DNA of 64,000 bases, taken from Acrocarpospora pleiomorpha. Its GTDB lineage: Bacteria; Actinomycetota; Actinomycetes; Streptosporangiales; Streptosporangiaceae. The position numbers and the translations under genes were made by a program. Positions within the stretch are counted from its first letter, which is position 1, and the number at the start of each line of letters is the position of its first letter. A model generated the notes under the pieces. It had not been told where the DNA came from and did no database searches. It saw only the letters and a list, made by a program, of their open reading frames with translations. Where the stretch lies: positions 62,001 through 126,000 of the forward strand of contig NZ_BLAF01000010.1 of NCBI RefSeq assembly GCF_009687885.1, given 5' to 3'. This document shows, in pieces, positions 23,544-32,292 of the stretch.

Positions 23544-23574
23544 ACATGTAGAGCACCGCCGGCGCCCCACATGT
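23544..23574. promoter_or_regulatory. Paired ACATGT palindromes upstream of the sigma operon
   Basis: ACATGT occurs at 23544-23549 and 23569-23574, 25 bases apart centre to centre, between the divergent sigma-factor and ankyrin genes. The spacing of about two and a half helical turns is compatible with a dimeric regulator or with promoter elements. The binding factor is unknown. Confidence 0.35.
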
Positions 23575-23735
23575 GACACCGGCTCTATCGAGTCCCGTAG
23601 GCTGGGGGAGCGCGCGCAGGACGCCACCGGTCCGCGGGAAGGGCCAAGCCCACCTGATGCTCATCGAACGACCTGGCCCGACCTCTTTTCCGGCCTGCTC
23701 ATGCGGACACCAGGCCAGACGGAAATGAGGTTCTG

Positions 23736-25175
23736 GTGCCCATCCATCGCCTGCCCGACAACCCCAGCATCGAACGGCTCCGCAAGCAGGCCAAAACACT
23801 CCTGCAGTATGTGAAAGCGGGAGTCCCCGAAGCGCTCGGACTCGTCACCGAGTTCCACCCGCGACCGCCGCAGACGCTTAAACTGTCCGACGCGCAGCTC
23901 GTCACAGCCCGCATGTACGGCTTCGCGAGCTGGCCCAGGCTGAAGGACCACATCGGCACCGTCGAGCGATACTCCCGCTCGCCGCACCTGGTCGTGCCGA
24001 GCGAAGAGCCGCCGCAGGAGTTCCTGCGGCTCGCCTGCCTCACCTACGGCTCCGACTACCCGGGCCGGACCGGGGAAGCCGACCTGCTGCTGGCCCGGCA
24101 TCCGCGGCTGGCCACCGCGAACGTCTTCACGATGGCGGCCACCGGCTCCGACGACGCGCTGGCCGACGCGCTCGCCGGGAATCCAGGGCTGTCCCGGATC
24201 CAGGGCGGTCCCTTCGGGTGGGAGCCGCTGCTGTACCTGGCCTACGCGCGTCTTGCCGCTCCCGGCCGGTACGTGGCAGCGGCCCGCCTCCTCCTCGGCC
24301 ATGGCGCCGATCCCAACGCCGGATTCCTGTGGGACGGGCTGACCTCGCCGTTCACCGCGCTCACCGGCGCGTTCGGCGGAGGCGAGGGCGACCAGCCACC
24401 CCATCCGAAGGGCCCGGCGCTGGCCAGGCTGCTGCTGGAGGCAGGAGCGGATCCCAACGACAGCCAGACCCTGTACAACCTCGGCCTCGGCGGCTCCTTC
24501 TCCGACGACACCGCCCACCTTCAGCTGCTGCTGGAGTTCGGCCTGGGCCGCGGCCAGGGCGGGCCGTGGCAAGCCAGGCTGGGTCCGACGCTGCAGTCCC
24601 CGCAGCAGCTGCTGCGCGACGAACTGGCCACCGCCGCGCTGCGCGGCGGCCCGCGGCGGGCCCGGTTGCTCCTCGCGCACGGCGCGGAGGTGAACGGCCT
24701 GGGCGGGCATCCGGCGTACGGCGGGCGCACCCCCTACGAGCTCGCCCTGCTGAACGGGCACACCGAGGTCGCGGACCTCCTCGCCGCCGCAGGCGCCTCG
24801 GCGGTGCTGGAGGAGATGGACGCGTTCACCGCCGCCTGCATGCGCGCCGACGCCGACGCGGTGGCCGGACTCGGCCCTGAAGCGCTGACGCGAGCGCTCG
24901 CCCGATCCCCGGAACTGATCGGCACCGCGGCCGAGCAGCGCAAGCCCGCGGCGGCGCGCCTGCTCGCCGGCCTCGGCTTCGACGTGAACCACCTGCGTCG
25001 ATCCACCCCGCTGCACGCGGCCGCCTGGAACGACGACGTGGAGACGGCCAGGACCCTGATCGAGCTCGGCGCCGACCCAACGATCAAGGACACCGAACAC
25101 GACGCGACCCCACTCGGCTGGGCCGAGTACGGCGGCAAACACCGCGTGGCGGCGTACCTGCGAAGTCTGGAGTGA
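23736..25175 (+). CDS. Ankyrin-repeat protein
   Basis: The 479-residue protein contains several ankyrin-like repeats: AARLLLGHGADPNAG, ALARLLLEAGADPNDS, RARLLLAHGAEVNG, TPYELALLNGHTEVADLLAAAGAS and TPLHAAAWNDDVETARTLIELGADPTI. The N-terminal 90 residues (IERLRKQAKTLLQYVKAG, then FASWPRLKDHI) are a conserved lead-in seen in actinobacterial ankyrin proteins. No signal peptide or membrane segment is visible, so it is probably a cytoplasmic protein-interaction scaffold. The start is GTG 23736 with a GAGG site seven bases upstream. It ends at a strong hairpin shared with the next convergent gene. Confidence 0.88.
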   Translation: MPIHRLPDNPSIERLRKQAKTLLQYVKAGVPEALGLVTEFHPRPPQTLKLSDAQLVTARMYGFASWPRLKDHIGTVERYSRSPHLVVPSEEPPQEFLRLACLTYGSDYPGRTGEADLLLARHPRLATANVFTMAATGSDDALADALAGNPGLSRIQGGPFGWEPLLYLAYARLAAPGRYVAAARLLLGHGADPNAGFLWDGLTSPFTALTGAFGGGEGDQPPHPKGPALARLLLEAGADPNDSQTLYNLGLGGSFSDDTAHLQLLLEFGLGRGQGGPWQARLGPTLQSPQQLLRDELATAALRGGPRRARLLLAHGAEVNGLGGHPAYGGRTPYELALLNGHTEVADLLAAAGASAVLEEMDAFTAACMRADADAVAGLGPEALTRALARSPELIGTAAEQRKPAAARLLAGLGFDVNHLRRSTPLHAAAWNDDVETARTLIELGADPTIKDTEHDATPLGWAEYGGKHRVAAYLRSLE

Positions 25176-25182
25176 GTTCGGA

Positions 25183-25213
25183 ACCTCTCCCTGACCCACG
25201 ATCAGGGAGAGGT
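25183..25213. terminator. Bidirectional terminator hairpin
   Basis: ACCTCTCCCTGA (25183-25194) and TCAGGGAGAGGT (25202-25213) are perfect 12-bp arms around a seven-base loop, located between the stops of the convergent ankyrin and fibronectin-domain genes. There is no T-tract on either strand, as is common in actinomycete terminators. Confidence 0.8.
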
Positions 25214-25243
25214 ATCACGCGAGCGCCGGTGACTCCTTCGGCG

Positions 25244-26206
25244 TCAGGCCTCGTCAGTGCACGAAGGCTCGCGAAGGAACGTGGTCGTGGCGGCTCCGGA
25301 GGCGTTGCCGGAGCTGTCCACCGCGCGGACCGCGATGGTGTTGGCGCCTACGGGGACGATGCCGATGGTGGAGGTCCCGGCGCCGCGCACCCAGTTTTCG
25401 TGCTGGCCGTTGACGAGGATCTCGTAGTCGATCGCGGGCTGGGGATCGTTGTCGTCACTCGACTGGGCCCAGGTCAGCGTGACGGTGAAGCAGGCATACC
25501 TCGCCATCTTCGCCGTAAGTCCGGTGGGAACCGACGGCGCTCGCAGGTCTGTTCGCGGGGGTGTGCTGAGCGTCAGGGTGTTGGATGAGGGCGAAGCGCC
25601 GAACGCCTGGCGAATAGCCCGCACCGAATACGAATGCGACGACTGCGGCGTGAGTCCCCGGAAATCCAGCGTCACAGTCGGCACGCCGTACCAGGAAAAG
25701 GCGGGGACTGAGGCGACCATCGTCGCCCCGTCGAAGACCTCGTAGCGATCGACGTCCCAGCTGTCGTCGGGTTGGCCGAAGGCGAGGCCGACCCGGGAGG
25801 GAGCCACCTCGATGGCGCGCAGGTTCGCCGGTCCCGGCGGAACCACGCCCGGACCGCGGGTGGTGACCGTGAGGGTGCGGCTTGGCGGTGAGGTGTTGCC
25901 GACGCCGTCGACGGCGACGACATGGAAGGAATAGTTCGCTCCCGGGACGAGTCCGGAAGCGGTGTAGCGCACCAATGGCGTGGTCGCGACCAGTGCCCCA
26001 TTCTGGTAGACCCGGGCGCGGATGGTTCCGACGCTTCCGAGGGTGTTCTGCGACCAGGCGAAGGAGATCTGGGTCGCGGTGACGTTGGTGACGCGCACCC
26101 GCTCCGGCGCGGACAGGGCGGCAGCCGTGGCCGGAGCGGGTAACAACACCGCGGTAACTGCCACCACCGCGAGAACCGCGGCGATCCTATAGAGCCGCTT
26201 GCTCAT
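25244..26206 (-). CDS. Secreted fibronectin type III domain protein
   Basis: The 320-residue protein has a signal peptide (MSKRLYRIAAVLAVVAVTAVLLPAPATAAA, the first 29 or so residues), then three fibronectin-III-like modules at about residues 31-118, 124-217 and 222-312, each with strands such as ATQISFAWSQN, YSFHVVAVDGVGN and VTLTWAQSSDDNDP. It has no catalytic or anchoring domain, so it is probably released or loosely wall-associated. Function is unknown; FnIII-only proteins often mediate polymer or protein binding. Two Cys (YACFTV and PSC near the end) could form a disulfide. Confidence 0.85.
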   Translation of the reverse strand: MSKRLYRIAAVLAVVAVTAVLLPAPATAAALSAPERVRVTNVTATQISFAWSQNTLGSVGTIRARVYQNGALVATTPLVRYTASGLVPGANYSFHVVAVDGVGNTSPPSRTLTVTTRGPGVVPPGPANLRAIEVAPSRVGLAFGQPDDSWDVDRYEVFDGATMVASVPAFSWYGVPTVTLDFRGLTPQSSHSYSVRAIRQAFGASPSSNTLTLSTPPRTDLRAPSVPTGLTAKMARYACFTVTLTWAQSSDDNDPQPAIDYEILVNGQHENWVRGAGTSTIGIVPVGANTIAVRAVDSSGNASGAATTTFLREPSCTDEA

Positions 26207-26365
26207 CTACGCTTCCTTTCCTGGGCGACGATTCCGCGGTAATACGTCCCTGCGACGCGCCATGGATTCCACCGTGCCGATGTTTTCGAGGCGTTCCTCA
26301 GCCAGCACGTCCAACCCGCGCCACCGAGGCGGGCGACAGGGCGGCTCGGTGCTTCGAAGAGCGCG

Positions 26366-26821
26366 TCATCCGGCCGAGCCGATGGGTCGCACGCCGCTCG
26401 CCAGTTCGGGGGCGCTGGTTCGCCAGGCGTACCAGCCGCGGCACAGCACGTAGGCCACGAGGGTCGTCACCGTGAGGGTGAGGTCGACGAAGGCGGTCAT
26501 CGGCGCGTCGGGCATGTCCCACATCGCGAAGGAGTAGACGGTGATCGCGCCCTTCTGTAAGAGCAGGAGCTCCCACAGGCCCCATTGCCTGCGGGGTGCG
26601 ACAGCGAGCACGGCCCACAGGCCTGCGAAGACGATGTAGGCGAACGTCCGCCAAGCCTCGGTGATGACGCGATCGTCGGACACGCTGGCCATGATCACGA
26701 GCCCGTTCGCGAACGCGCCGAGGGTCGCGACCGCGTCGAGGGCCATCAGCCCGCGCCCGATCCGATCTGCCCAGCGGGCCGGGCGGCGAACGGTGGCGGA
26801 GACGCTAGCTCCAATGGTCAT
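26366..26821 (-). CDS. Small membrane protein of unknown function
   Basis: The 151-residue protein has four hydrophobic segments, roughly residues 28-48, 57-75, 84-104 and 110-130, and short polar loops. I do not recognise the family. ATG 26821 is chosen because an AAGGAG site lies eight bases upstream; an earlier start at 26863 would add 14 residues. The TetR gene is divergent with 153 bases between, a standard arrangement in which the regulator represses both genes. Confidence 0.72.
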   Translation of the reverse strand: MTIGASVSATVRRPARWADRIGRGLMALDAVATLGAFANGLVIMASVSDDRVITEAWRTFAYIVFAGLWAVLAVAPRRQWGLWELLLLQKGAITVYSFAMWDMPDAPMTAFVDLTLTVTTLVAYVLCRGWYAWRTSAPELASGVRPIGSAG

Positions 26822-26974
26822 GAGAACTCCTTGTGTTGGGGGGACCGCTGAGCGGGTCGCCATCGCGGATCGGGGCTCACCAGCGAGCTCCGGTTGCGAT
26901 GGAGGTTAGCTTTGGTTACGAGCCTTAACTTTAGCGTCGGTTCGTATTGAACGCAATGGGGCTACACTCTGGTC

Positions 26975-27670
26975 ATGTCCATGAACGGCGACACCGAAGG
27001 CCTGACCCGCCGGGAACGGCTCCGGCGGCAGACGGTTGAGGAGATCAAGCAGCGCGCCTTCGAGCTTGTCGACGCCGGGGGAGTGACCGAGGTGACGATC
27101 GCGTCGGTCGGAAAGGCCATGGGCATGAGCCCGCCGGCGCTCTACCGCTACTTCCCCTCACGCGACGCGCTGCTGGAAGCGCTCGTCGTCGACGCCTATG
27201 CCGACCTCGGGTCCACCGTCGCGTCGGCCGCGCGGAGCGGGGCGGAGCAGGACGCTCCGGCCAGGGTCGTCCTCATCGCCCAGGCCTACCGGCACTGGGC
27301 ATTGGCCCACCCACGCCGGTACGCGATGCTCTTCTCCGACCGCTCGCCTGGCGCGCAGGACCCTCCGGACGGCATCACCGCGTTCAACCAGGCCATGCTC
27401 GCGCTGCTCCCCGCCCTGGGGGAGATCGCACCGCCGTCCGCCGCCGACGCCGCCACCCCGCTCGAGGAGGCGTTGCTGCGATGGGCGCAGGAGATCGGCG
27501 CACCCGCGGACATCCCGCTGGCGGCGCTGCGGCTCGGTGTGCTCGGCTGGTCGCGCATCCACGGGCTCATCTCGCTCGAGATCGCCGGTGCCTTCGACAG
27601 CATGGGCATGGACGCCGGGCTCCTGATGGCCGCGGAGATCGAGACCGTGATCAACGCGGCCGGCGGCTAG
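26975..27670 (+). CDS. TetR/AcrR-family regulator
   Basis: The 231-residue protein has an N-terminal TetR helix-turn-helix (about residues 15-65: RRQTVEEIKQRAFELVDAGGVTEVTI, then GMSPPALYRYFPSRDALLEAL) and a C-terminal ligand-binding domain with a WHG-like segment, GWSRIHGLISLEIAG. The 150-base region before it is AT-richer than its surroundings and is shared with the divergent small membrane protein, its probable target. An in-frame ATG six bases later is an alternative start. Confidence 0.88.
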   Translation: MSMNGDTEGLTRRERLRRQTVEEIKQRAFELVDAGGVTEVTIASVGKAMGMSPPALYRYFPSRDALLEALVVDAYADLGSTVASAARSGAEQDAPARVVLIAQAYRHWALAHPRRYAMLFSDRSPGAQDPPDGITAFNQAMLALLPALGEIAPPSAADAATPLEEALLRWAQEIGAPADIPLAALRLGVLGWSRIHGLISLEIAGAFDSMGMDAGLLMAAEIETVINAAGG

Positions 27671-27702
27671 CGTGTTTCAGGTAGGCGGATCTCGGGCGAC
27701 GA

Positions 27703-29271
27703 TCAGCCGCGCTCGTGAGCCGCTGCTCCGGCGCGACCGAGGGCGGCGCCGATGCGGGCGCGCGGGTCCGCGGCCCCGGCGAGCATTCCGGAGGGCAGCA
27801 CGTCGATGAGGTGCGCGTGCCCGAAGTTGTCGCCGTACGGCTCGTGGCGGACCACGTGGCCGCGTTCGGCCAGGCCGGGCGCCCAGGCGGCGCCCTCCTC
27901 GACCTCGACGACGACCTCGCCGCCGTGCCAGGTGTCGAAGCCGGTGCTGCGGTCGACGCCGAGCGCCCAGCGCGGCGCGTCGATCACCTCGCCGGGGGTC
28001 TGGCCGTGGGCCAGCAGGCGGGTGACGAGCTGGAGCAGGATCTGCGGTTGCGCGTCTCCGCCCATCGTCCCGATCACCGTGCGCAGCGACCCGTCCGGGC
28101 GGGTGATCAGGGCGGGGGACAGGGTGTGCGGGGGGCGGCGGCCGGGGCCGTACTCGGCGGGGTGGCCGGGCGTGAGCGAGAAGCCGATGCCGCGGTTGTG
28201 TAAGTTGATCCCCGTGCCCGGCTCGAACAGCAGGCTGCCGAATCCGGCGGCGTTCGACTGGATCAGCGACACGCCCATGCCGTCGCCGTCCACCGCGCAC
28301 AGGTAGGTGGTGTCACCGCGGGCCGTCGCGCCGCCCAGCCCTGCCGTACGGCGGTCGGGGTCGACCAGCGCGCGGCGTTCTGCGGCCGAGCCCAGCGGGG
28401 CGAGCCCGCCCTCGTGCAGCACCTCGAGCCGGTCGTGCCCGGCGGCGCGGGCGGCTTCGACGAGCAGGTGGGCCCAGCGCGGGTCGGACGGATCGCCGGG
28501 CAGCTCGAACCCTTCCAGCACGCCGAGCGCGAGCAGCAGCAGGTAGCCCTGCGAATTGGGAGGGATCGTCCATACGCCGTGCCCGAACGCGGTGACCTGC
28601 AGCGGGGTCACCCAGTCGGCGTTGACCCTGGCCAGGTCGGCCTCGGTGTATTCGCCGCCGCCGAGGGCGAGCAGCCCGCGGCCGAACTCCCCCTGGTAGA
28701 AGCCCGCGCGCCCACTCGTCGCGATCGCGTCGAGCGCCCGCGCCACGCCAGGCCGCCGCACGCGGTCGCCGACAGCCCGGATCTCGGCGAAATCACCGGC
28801 TCCCGGCAACGACCCGATGAACGGCGCCCCCGGCACGAGCAGCGGCGATGCCGGAAAGCCGTCGGCAGCCAGCTGTATCGCGGGTGCCAGGACCACGTCG
28901 AGCGGGAGCCGCCCGAAGCGCTCGTGCAGCGTCAGCCAGCCGTCCACGCAGCCGGGCACGGGCACCGACCGGATGTCGTACAGATGGGGCATCCGGTCGT
29001 GGCCCTCGGCGCGCAGCCGCCGCGGGTCCGCGCCGCTACCGGCGCGCCCGGAGGCGTTCAGCGCGCTCACCCCGGTGCCGTCATGCACCAGGGCGAACAG
29101 ATCTCCGCCCAGCCCGCACATGTGTGGCGCCGTAACCGCCAGCACCGCGTTGGCCGCCACGGCCGCGTCAGCGGCACTGCCCCCTCGGTCAAGTGCGGTG
29201 ATCCCCGCGGACGAGGCGAGATGATCAATCGTGCAAACCATGCCGTTGAGGGCGTATCGGGTATCAGTCAT
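27703..29271 (-). CDS. Gamma-glutamyltransferase family protein
   Basis: The 522-residue proenzyme has the GGT fold signatures: GGSAADAAVAANAVLAV near residues 30-46, MCGLGGDLFALVHD, and the autoprocessing site ARGDTTYLCAVD, where Thr321 would become the nucleophile of the small subunit. Later blocks include FEPGTGINLHNRGIGFS and GTMGGDAQPQILLQ. There is no signal peptide, so it belongs to the cytoplasmic YwrD-like branch rather than periplasmic GGT. Substrates are gamma-glutamyl amides or related acylated amines. It lies 93 bases downstream of the crotonase gene in the same direction and may be the end of that operon or separate. Confidence 0.88.
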   Translation of the reverse strand: MTDTRYALNGMVCTIDHLASSAGITALDRGGSAADAAVAANAVLAVTAPHMCGLGGDLFALVHDGTGVSALNASGRAGSGADPRRLRAEGHDRMPHLYDIRSVPVPGCVDGWLTLHERFGRLPLDVVLAPAIQLAADGFPASPLLVPGAPFIGSLPGAGDFAEIRAVGDRVRRPGVARALDAIATSGRAGFYQGEFGRGLLALGGGEYTEADLARVNADWVTPLQVTAFGHGVWTIPPNSQGYLLLLALGVLEGFELPGDPSDPRWAHLLVEAARAAGHDRLEVLHEGGLAPLGSAAERRALVDPDRRTAGLGGATARGDTTYLCAVDGDGMGVSLIQSNAAGFGSLLFEPGTGINLHNRGIGFSLTPGHPAEYGPGRRPPHTLSPALITRPDGSLRTVIGTMGGDAQPQILLQLVTRLLAHGQTPGEVIDAPRWALGVDRSTGFDTWHGGEVVVEVEEGAAWAPGLAERGHVVRHEPYGDNFGHAHLIDVLPSGMLAGAADPRARIGAALGRAGAAAHERG

Positions 29272-29364
29272 ATCAGGACATTAGGCTTTCCCGATCGCCC
29301 TGAGGAAGATCCTCTAGCTTGCCGGTGCCTGACCCAGGTCGCCCGTGGAAGTTCCATCGGATGC

Positions 29365-30057
29365 TTATCGCTCGAACATCCCGATGAACGCTTCGGCGCT
29401 CTCCCGCAGCGCGTCGTCGATGGTCTGGCCCTTGCCGCGGTAGAACAATGGGCGGCCCACCAGGGCAGCCGCGCCACCGGCCATCGACAGGTGGGCGTAG
29501 TGCGTGACGCGTTCGTGCAACCGGTCGGTGGGGACGACTTCGTCGACGATGCCGAGGTCGAGGGCCCGCGCCGCCGTGAAGGGCTGGCCCGTGAGCGCGT
29601 TCGTGATCGCTGCCTTTTCCGGGACGCGGCGGGCGGCGGCGACCTGCGCGATCATGGGCCAGGTCCCGAGGGTGGCCTCGATGGTGCCGAGTCTGCTGCC
29701 CTCGACCGCGATCACGATGTCGGCGGCGCACACGAGTCCGAAGCCGCCGGCGAGCGCGTCGCCGTTGACGGCGGCGAGGATCGGGGTGCGCGAGCGGGGA
29801 AACCGGCCGAACAGGTCGACCGCGGCCGCCGCGAACGCCTTGGCGGTGCCGGTCTCGCGCAGCCTCGGCCCGTCGGCTCCGCCGCAGAAGTACTCGCCCT
29901 CCCCGGTGATGACGATGGCGCCCGTGTCGGCGTCGTCGTCCAGCTCGACGAGGGTGCGATACAGCCGTGCCGTGAGGTCGGCGTCCAGGAGGTTCCTGGG
30001 CGGCCTGCGCAAGGTCACCCAGGTCACGCGGCCCTCTCGCCGCAGGTCGATCGTCAT
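29365..30057 (-). CDS. Enoyl-CoA hydratase/isomerase family protein (crotonase fold)
   Basis: The 230-residue protein shows crotonase motifs: AIVITGEGEYFCGGAD (first oxyanion-hole element) and ILAAVNGDALAGGFGLVCAADIVIA (second). The position usually occupied by catalytic Glu residues reads SRLGTIEATLGTWPMI, with one Glu retained. Crotonase-fold enzymes hydrate, isomerise, hydrolyse or decarboxylate acyl-CoA; which applies here is open. Its ATG overlaps the stop of the upstream NAD(P)-dependent oxidoreductase (ATGA), so it is the last clearly coupled gene of the operon running leftward from 37.6 kb. Confidence 0.88.
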   Translation of the reverse strand: MTIDLRREGRVTWVTLRRPPRNLLDADLTARLYRTLVELDDDADTGAIVITGEGEYFCGGADGPRLRETGTAKAFAAAAVDLFGRFPRSRTPILAAVNGDALAGGFGLVCAADIVIAVEGSRLGTIEATLGTWPMIAQVAAARRVPEKAAITNALTGQPFTAARALDLGIVDEVVPTDRLHERVTHYAHLSMAGGAAALVGRPLFYRGKGQTIDDALRESAEAFIGMFER

Positions 30058-30941
30058 CGCACGACCTCCGTCAGGCCGGCTCCGGCGGACTGCAGCGCGT
30101 CCAGGGCCAGCAGGTCCGCTTCGGCGAGTCCGTGCCCGATCGTCGAAGTGATCAACTGCTGGACCGCGGCCGCGAGCGGCATGGGCACCGCCAGCTCACG
30201 GGCGGCTCCCAGTCCCAGCTCGAAGTCCTTGCGGAGCATCTCCATGGTGAACGTCGGCTCCCAGTCTCGTGTCGCCACCGCTTCGGCGCGGGCCCTGACC
30301 CACGGAGATCCCAGGACCGTGCCGCCGAGGAACTCCACGAAGGCGGCACGGTCGGTGCCCGCCTTCTCCGCCAGGCTGGTGACCTCCAGCAGCGCCTGGA
30401 CCATGACCCCCAGGTAGAGGTTGTGGCACAGCTTCACCAGCCGGCTCTGCTCCGCCTCGCCGGCGTGTACGACGGTCCCGGCGAGAACCGACAGCCACGG
30501 CCGGACGAACTCGTGCACCGCGGCGGGGCCGGAGGTCACGATGCAGGCCGCGCCGGCCGCGACGACAGCCGGATTGCCGCTGACCGGCGCGGCGAGGAAG
30601 TCGCTCCCCACCGTGCGGCAGGCCGCACGCACGGCATCGGACGTTTCCACCGACACGGTCGAGCAGTCGACGAGGACCCCGGGACTCCGGGGCCCAGTGA
30701 GCACCCCTCCCTGGCCGTACGTCACGGCTACCAGGTCGGCCGGGCCGCCCACCGTGACGAATACGATGTCGCAGGCCCCCAGCTCGGCCGCGGTGGCGGC
30801 CACGGCCGCCCCGCGTTCGGCCAGCGGCCTGGTACGGGCGGCGGTGCGGTTCCACACGATCAGTTCGTGGCCGGCGTCGAGCAGCCGGGCCGCCAGAGCG
30901 GTCCCCATCCGCCCGGTTCCGAGCCACCCCACGGTCGTCAT
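30054..30941 (-). CDS. NAD(P)-dependent oxidoreductase, beta-hydroxyacid dehydrogenase family
   Basis: The 295-residue protein has a Rossmann start, VGWLGTGRMGTALAARLLDAG, and the family segments ACDIVFVTVGGPADL, FLAAPVSGNPAVVAAGA (substrate-binding loop) and RLVKLCHNLYLGVM (catalytic Lys, usual motif K..NN). Family members oxidise 3-hydroxyisobutyrate, tartronate semialdehyde or related 3-hydroxyacids, or reduce imines. It lies between the M24-type gene and the crotonase with four-base overlaps on both sides, so the three enzymes are probably made together. Confidence 0.9.
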   Translation of the reverse strand: MTTVGWLGTGRMGTALAARLLDAGHELIVWNRTAARTRPLAERGAAVAATAAELGACDIVFVTVGGPADLVAVTYGQGGVLTGPRSPGVLVDCSTVSVETSDAVRAACRTVGSDFLAAPVSGNPAVVAAGAACIVTSGPAAVHEFVRPWLSVLAGTVVHAGEAEQSRLVKLCHNLYLGVMVQALLEVTSLAEKAGTDRAAFVEFLGGTVLGSPWVRARAEAVATRDWEPTFTMEMLRKDFELGLGAARELAVPMPLAAAVQQLITSTIGHGLAEADLLALDALQSAGAGLTEVVR

Positions 30942-32260
30942 CGGCCGGCCCCGTTCGCGGGCAGTTCCACGCCGGTCCAGTAGCGGGTCCCCGCCACGTA
31001 CAGCTGGTCGGCAGGGAAACGGGTGAGCAGCCGGCATCCGTCCGCGGTGACCACCAGCTCCTCCTCGATCCGGGCCGCGGCGGAGCCGTCGGGAGTGGGC
31101 CAGTACGTCTCGATCGCGAACACCATTCCTTCGACGAGCTCGATGGGATGCTCCAGCGAGTGGTAGCGGCTCATCAGCGGCCGTTCCCACAGCCCGAGCC
31201 CGATCCCGTGGCAGTACTGCAGCCCGAAGGCTTCTTCTTCGGTGGCGAAACCGAACTCCCCGGCGGCCGGGAAGTGCCGGACGAGGTCGGCGGAGCTCGC
31301 GCCCGGCCTGACTTCGGCGATGGCGTTGTCCATGTATTCGCGTGCCCGCTTGTAGGCGTCGCGCTGCGCGGAGTTGGCGCTGCCGACGTTCAGGGTGCGG
31401 TAGTAGCAGGTCCGGTAGCCGTTGTAGGAGTGGATGATGTCGAAGTACGCCGTGTCGCCGGGCCGGATGATGCGGTCCGAGAAGACATGCGGATGCGGGC
31501 TGCACCGCTCGCCGGAAATGGAGTTCACGGCCTCCACCTCCTCGGAGCCGTTCTCGTAGAGGAAGCGGCTGACCAGCGCGACGCAGTCGTTCTCGCGGAT
31601 GCCCGGCCGCAGGGCGCGGTAGAGCTCGTCGTACGCGCCGTCGACGAGGGCCGCCGAGTGGTCGAGCAGGGCGATCTCGTCGGCGGTCTTCACCGACCGG
31701 GCGTCCAGCATCAGGCTGTTGCCGTCCTCGACCCGCAGGCCCTCGCGCTCGAGCGCCCGCAGCACCGGCAGCTCCACGACGTCCACGCCGACCGGCTCGT
31801 CCGCCAGCCCGTGCTCGCGCAGCAGGTTCGCCAGCCTGCGCGCGTTACCGGCCTCGATCCCCACGTTCTCCGGGACCGCGCCGCGCCACGTCGACAGGCC
31901 GGCCCGCCAGTTGTCCTTCCCGAACCAGGGCGCGAACATCTGGTGGGTCCGCGCCGCCGACCCGATGTCCCACAAGATGGGGTCCTGTCCCCGCATGAGC
32001 AGCGCGCACCGGAAGAACTTGTCCCGGGCCCAGTTGCCGATGTGGGTCGCGGTCACGTACCGGATGTTGTTCATGTCGAAAAGGATCAGCGCGCCGAGGT
32101 GGGATCTTTCGAGTTCGGCGCGGGCCTTCGCCAGGCGCTCGGCGCGCAGCCGATCGAAGTCGACGCGGCGTTCCCAGTCGACTCCGCTGGTCGCGCCCGG
32201 CGAGGCGACGGGCGCGGATCCGCCGGTGGCCCGGTAGAAGGCGGGCAGGGTGGTGGACAT
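30938..32260 (-). CDS. M24-fold protein lacking at least one canonical metal ligand
   Basis: The 440-residue protein has a creatinase N-terminal domain and an M24 'pita-bread' C-terminal domain. Expected ligands, numbered from ATG 32260, are present at D274 (YFDIIHSYNGYR), H351 (YCHGIGLGLWE), E384 (VFAIETYWP) and E399 (RIEEEL). The second Asp of the usual GY-x-x-D-x-x-RT motif is Cys285 (GYRTCYYRT). Total size and spacing resemble the DMSP lyase DddP as I remember it, but two Asp ligands of that enzyme would be Ile and Cys here. It could be a mono-metal or non-metal enzyme like creatinase. ATG 32260 has a GGAGG site; ATG 32296 overlaps the upstream stop and is possible. Confidence 0.82.
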   Translation of the reverse strand: MSTTLPAFYRATGGSAPVASPGATSGVDWERRVDFDRLRAERLAKARAELERSHLGALILFDMNNIRYVTATHIGNWARDKFFRCALLMRGQDPILWDIGSAARTHQMFAPWFGKDNWRAGLSTWRGAVPENVGIEAGNARRLANLLREHGLADEPVGVDVVELPVLRALEREGLRVEDGNSLMLDARSVKTADEIALLDHSAALVDGAYDELYRALRPGIRENDCVALVSRFLYENGSEEVEAVNSISGERCSPHPHVFSDRIIRPGDTAYFDIIHSYNGYRTCYYRTLNVGSANSAQRDAYKRAREYMDNAIAEVRPGASSADLVRHFPAAGEFGFATEEEAFGLQYCHGIGLGLWERPLMSRYHSLEHPIELVEGMVFAIETYWPTPDGSAAARIEEELVVTADGCRLLTRFPADQLYVAGTRYWTGVELPANGAGR

Positions 32261-32292
32261 GAGGGCGGTCCTCCGAAGGTTCTGGTTGGGGG

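Noticed and set aside
29272..29364. Separate promoter or small gene between crotonase and gamma-glutamyltransferase genes
   Set aside because: The 93-base gap contains no clear ORF, hairpin or promoter; whether the operon continues through it cannot be decided.
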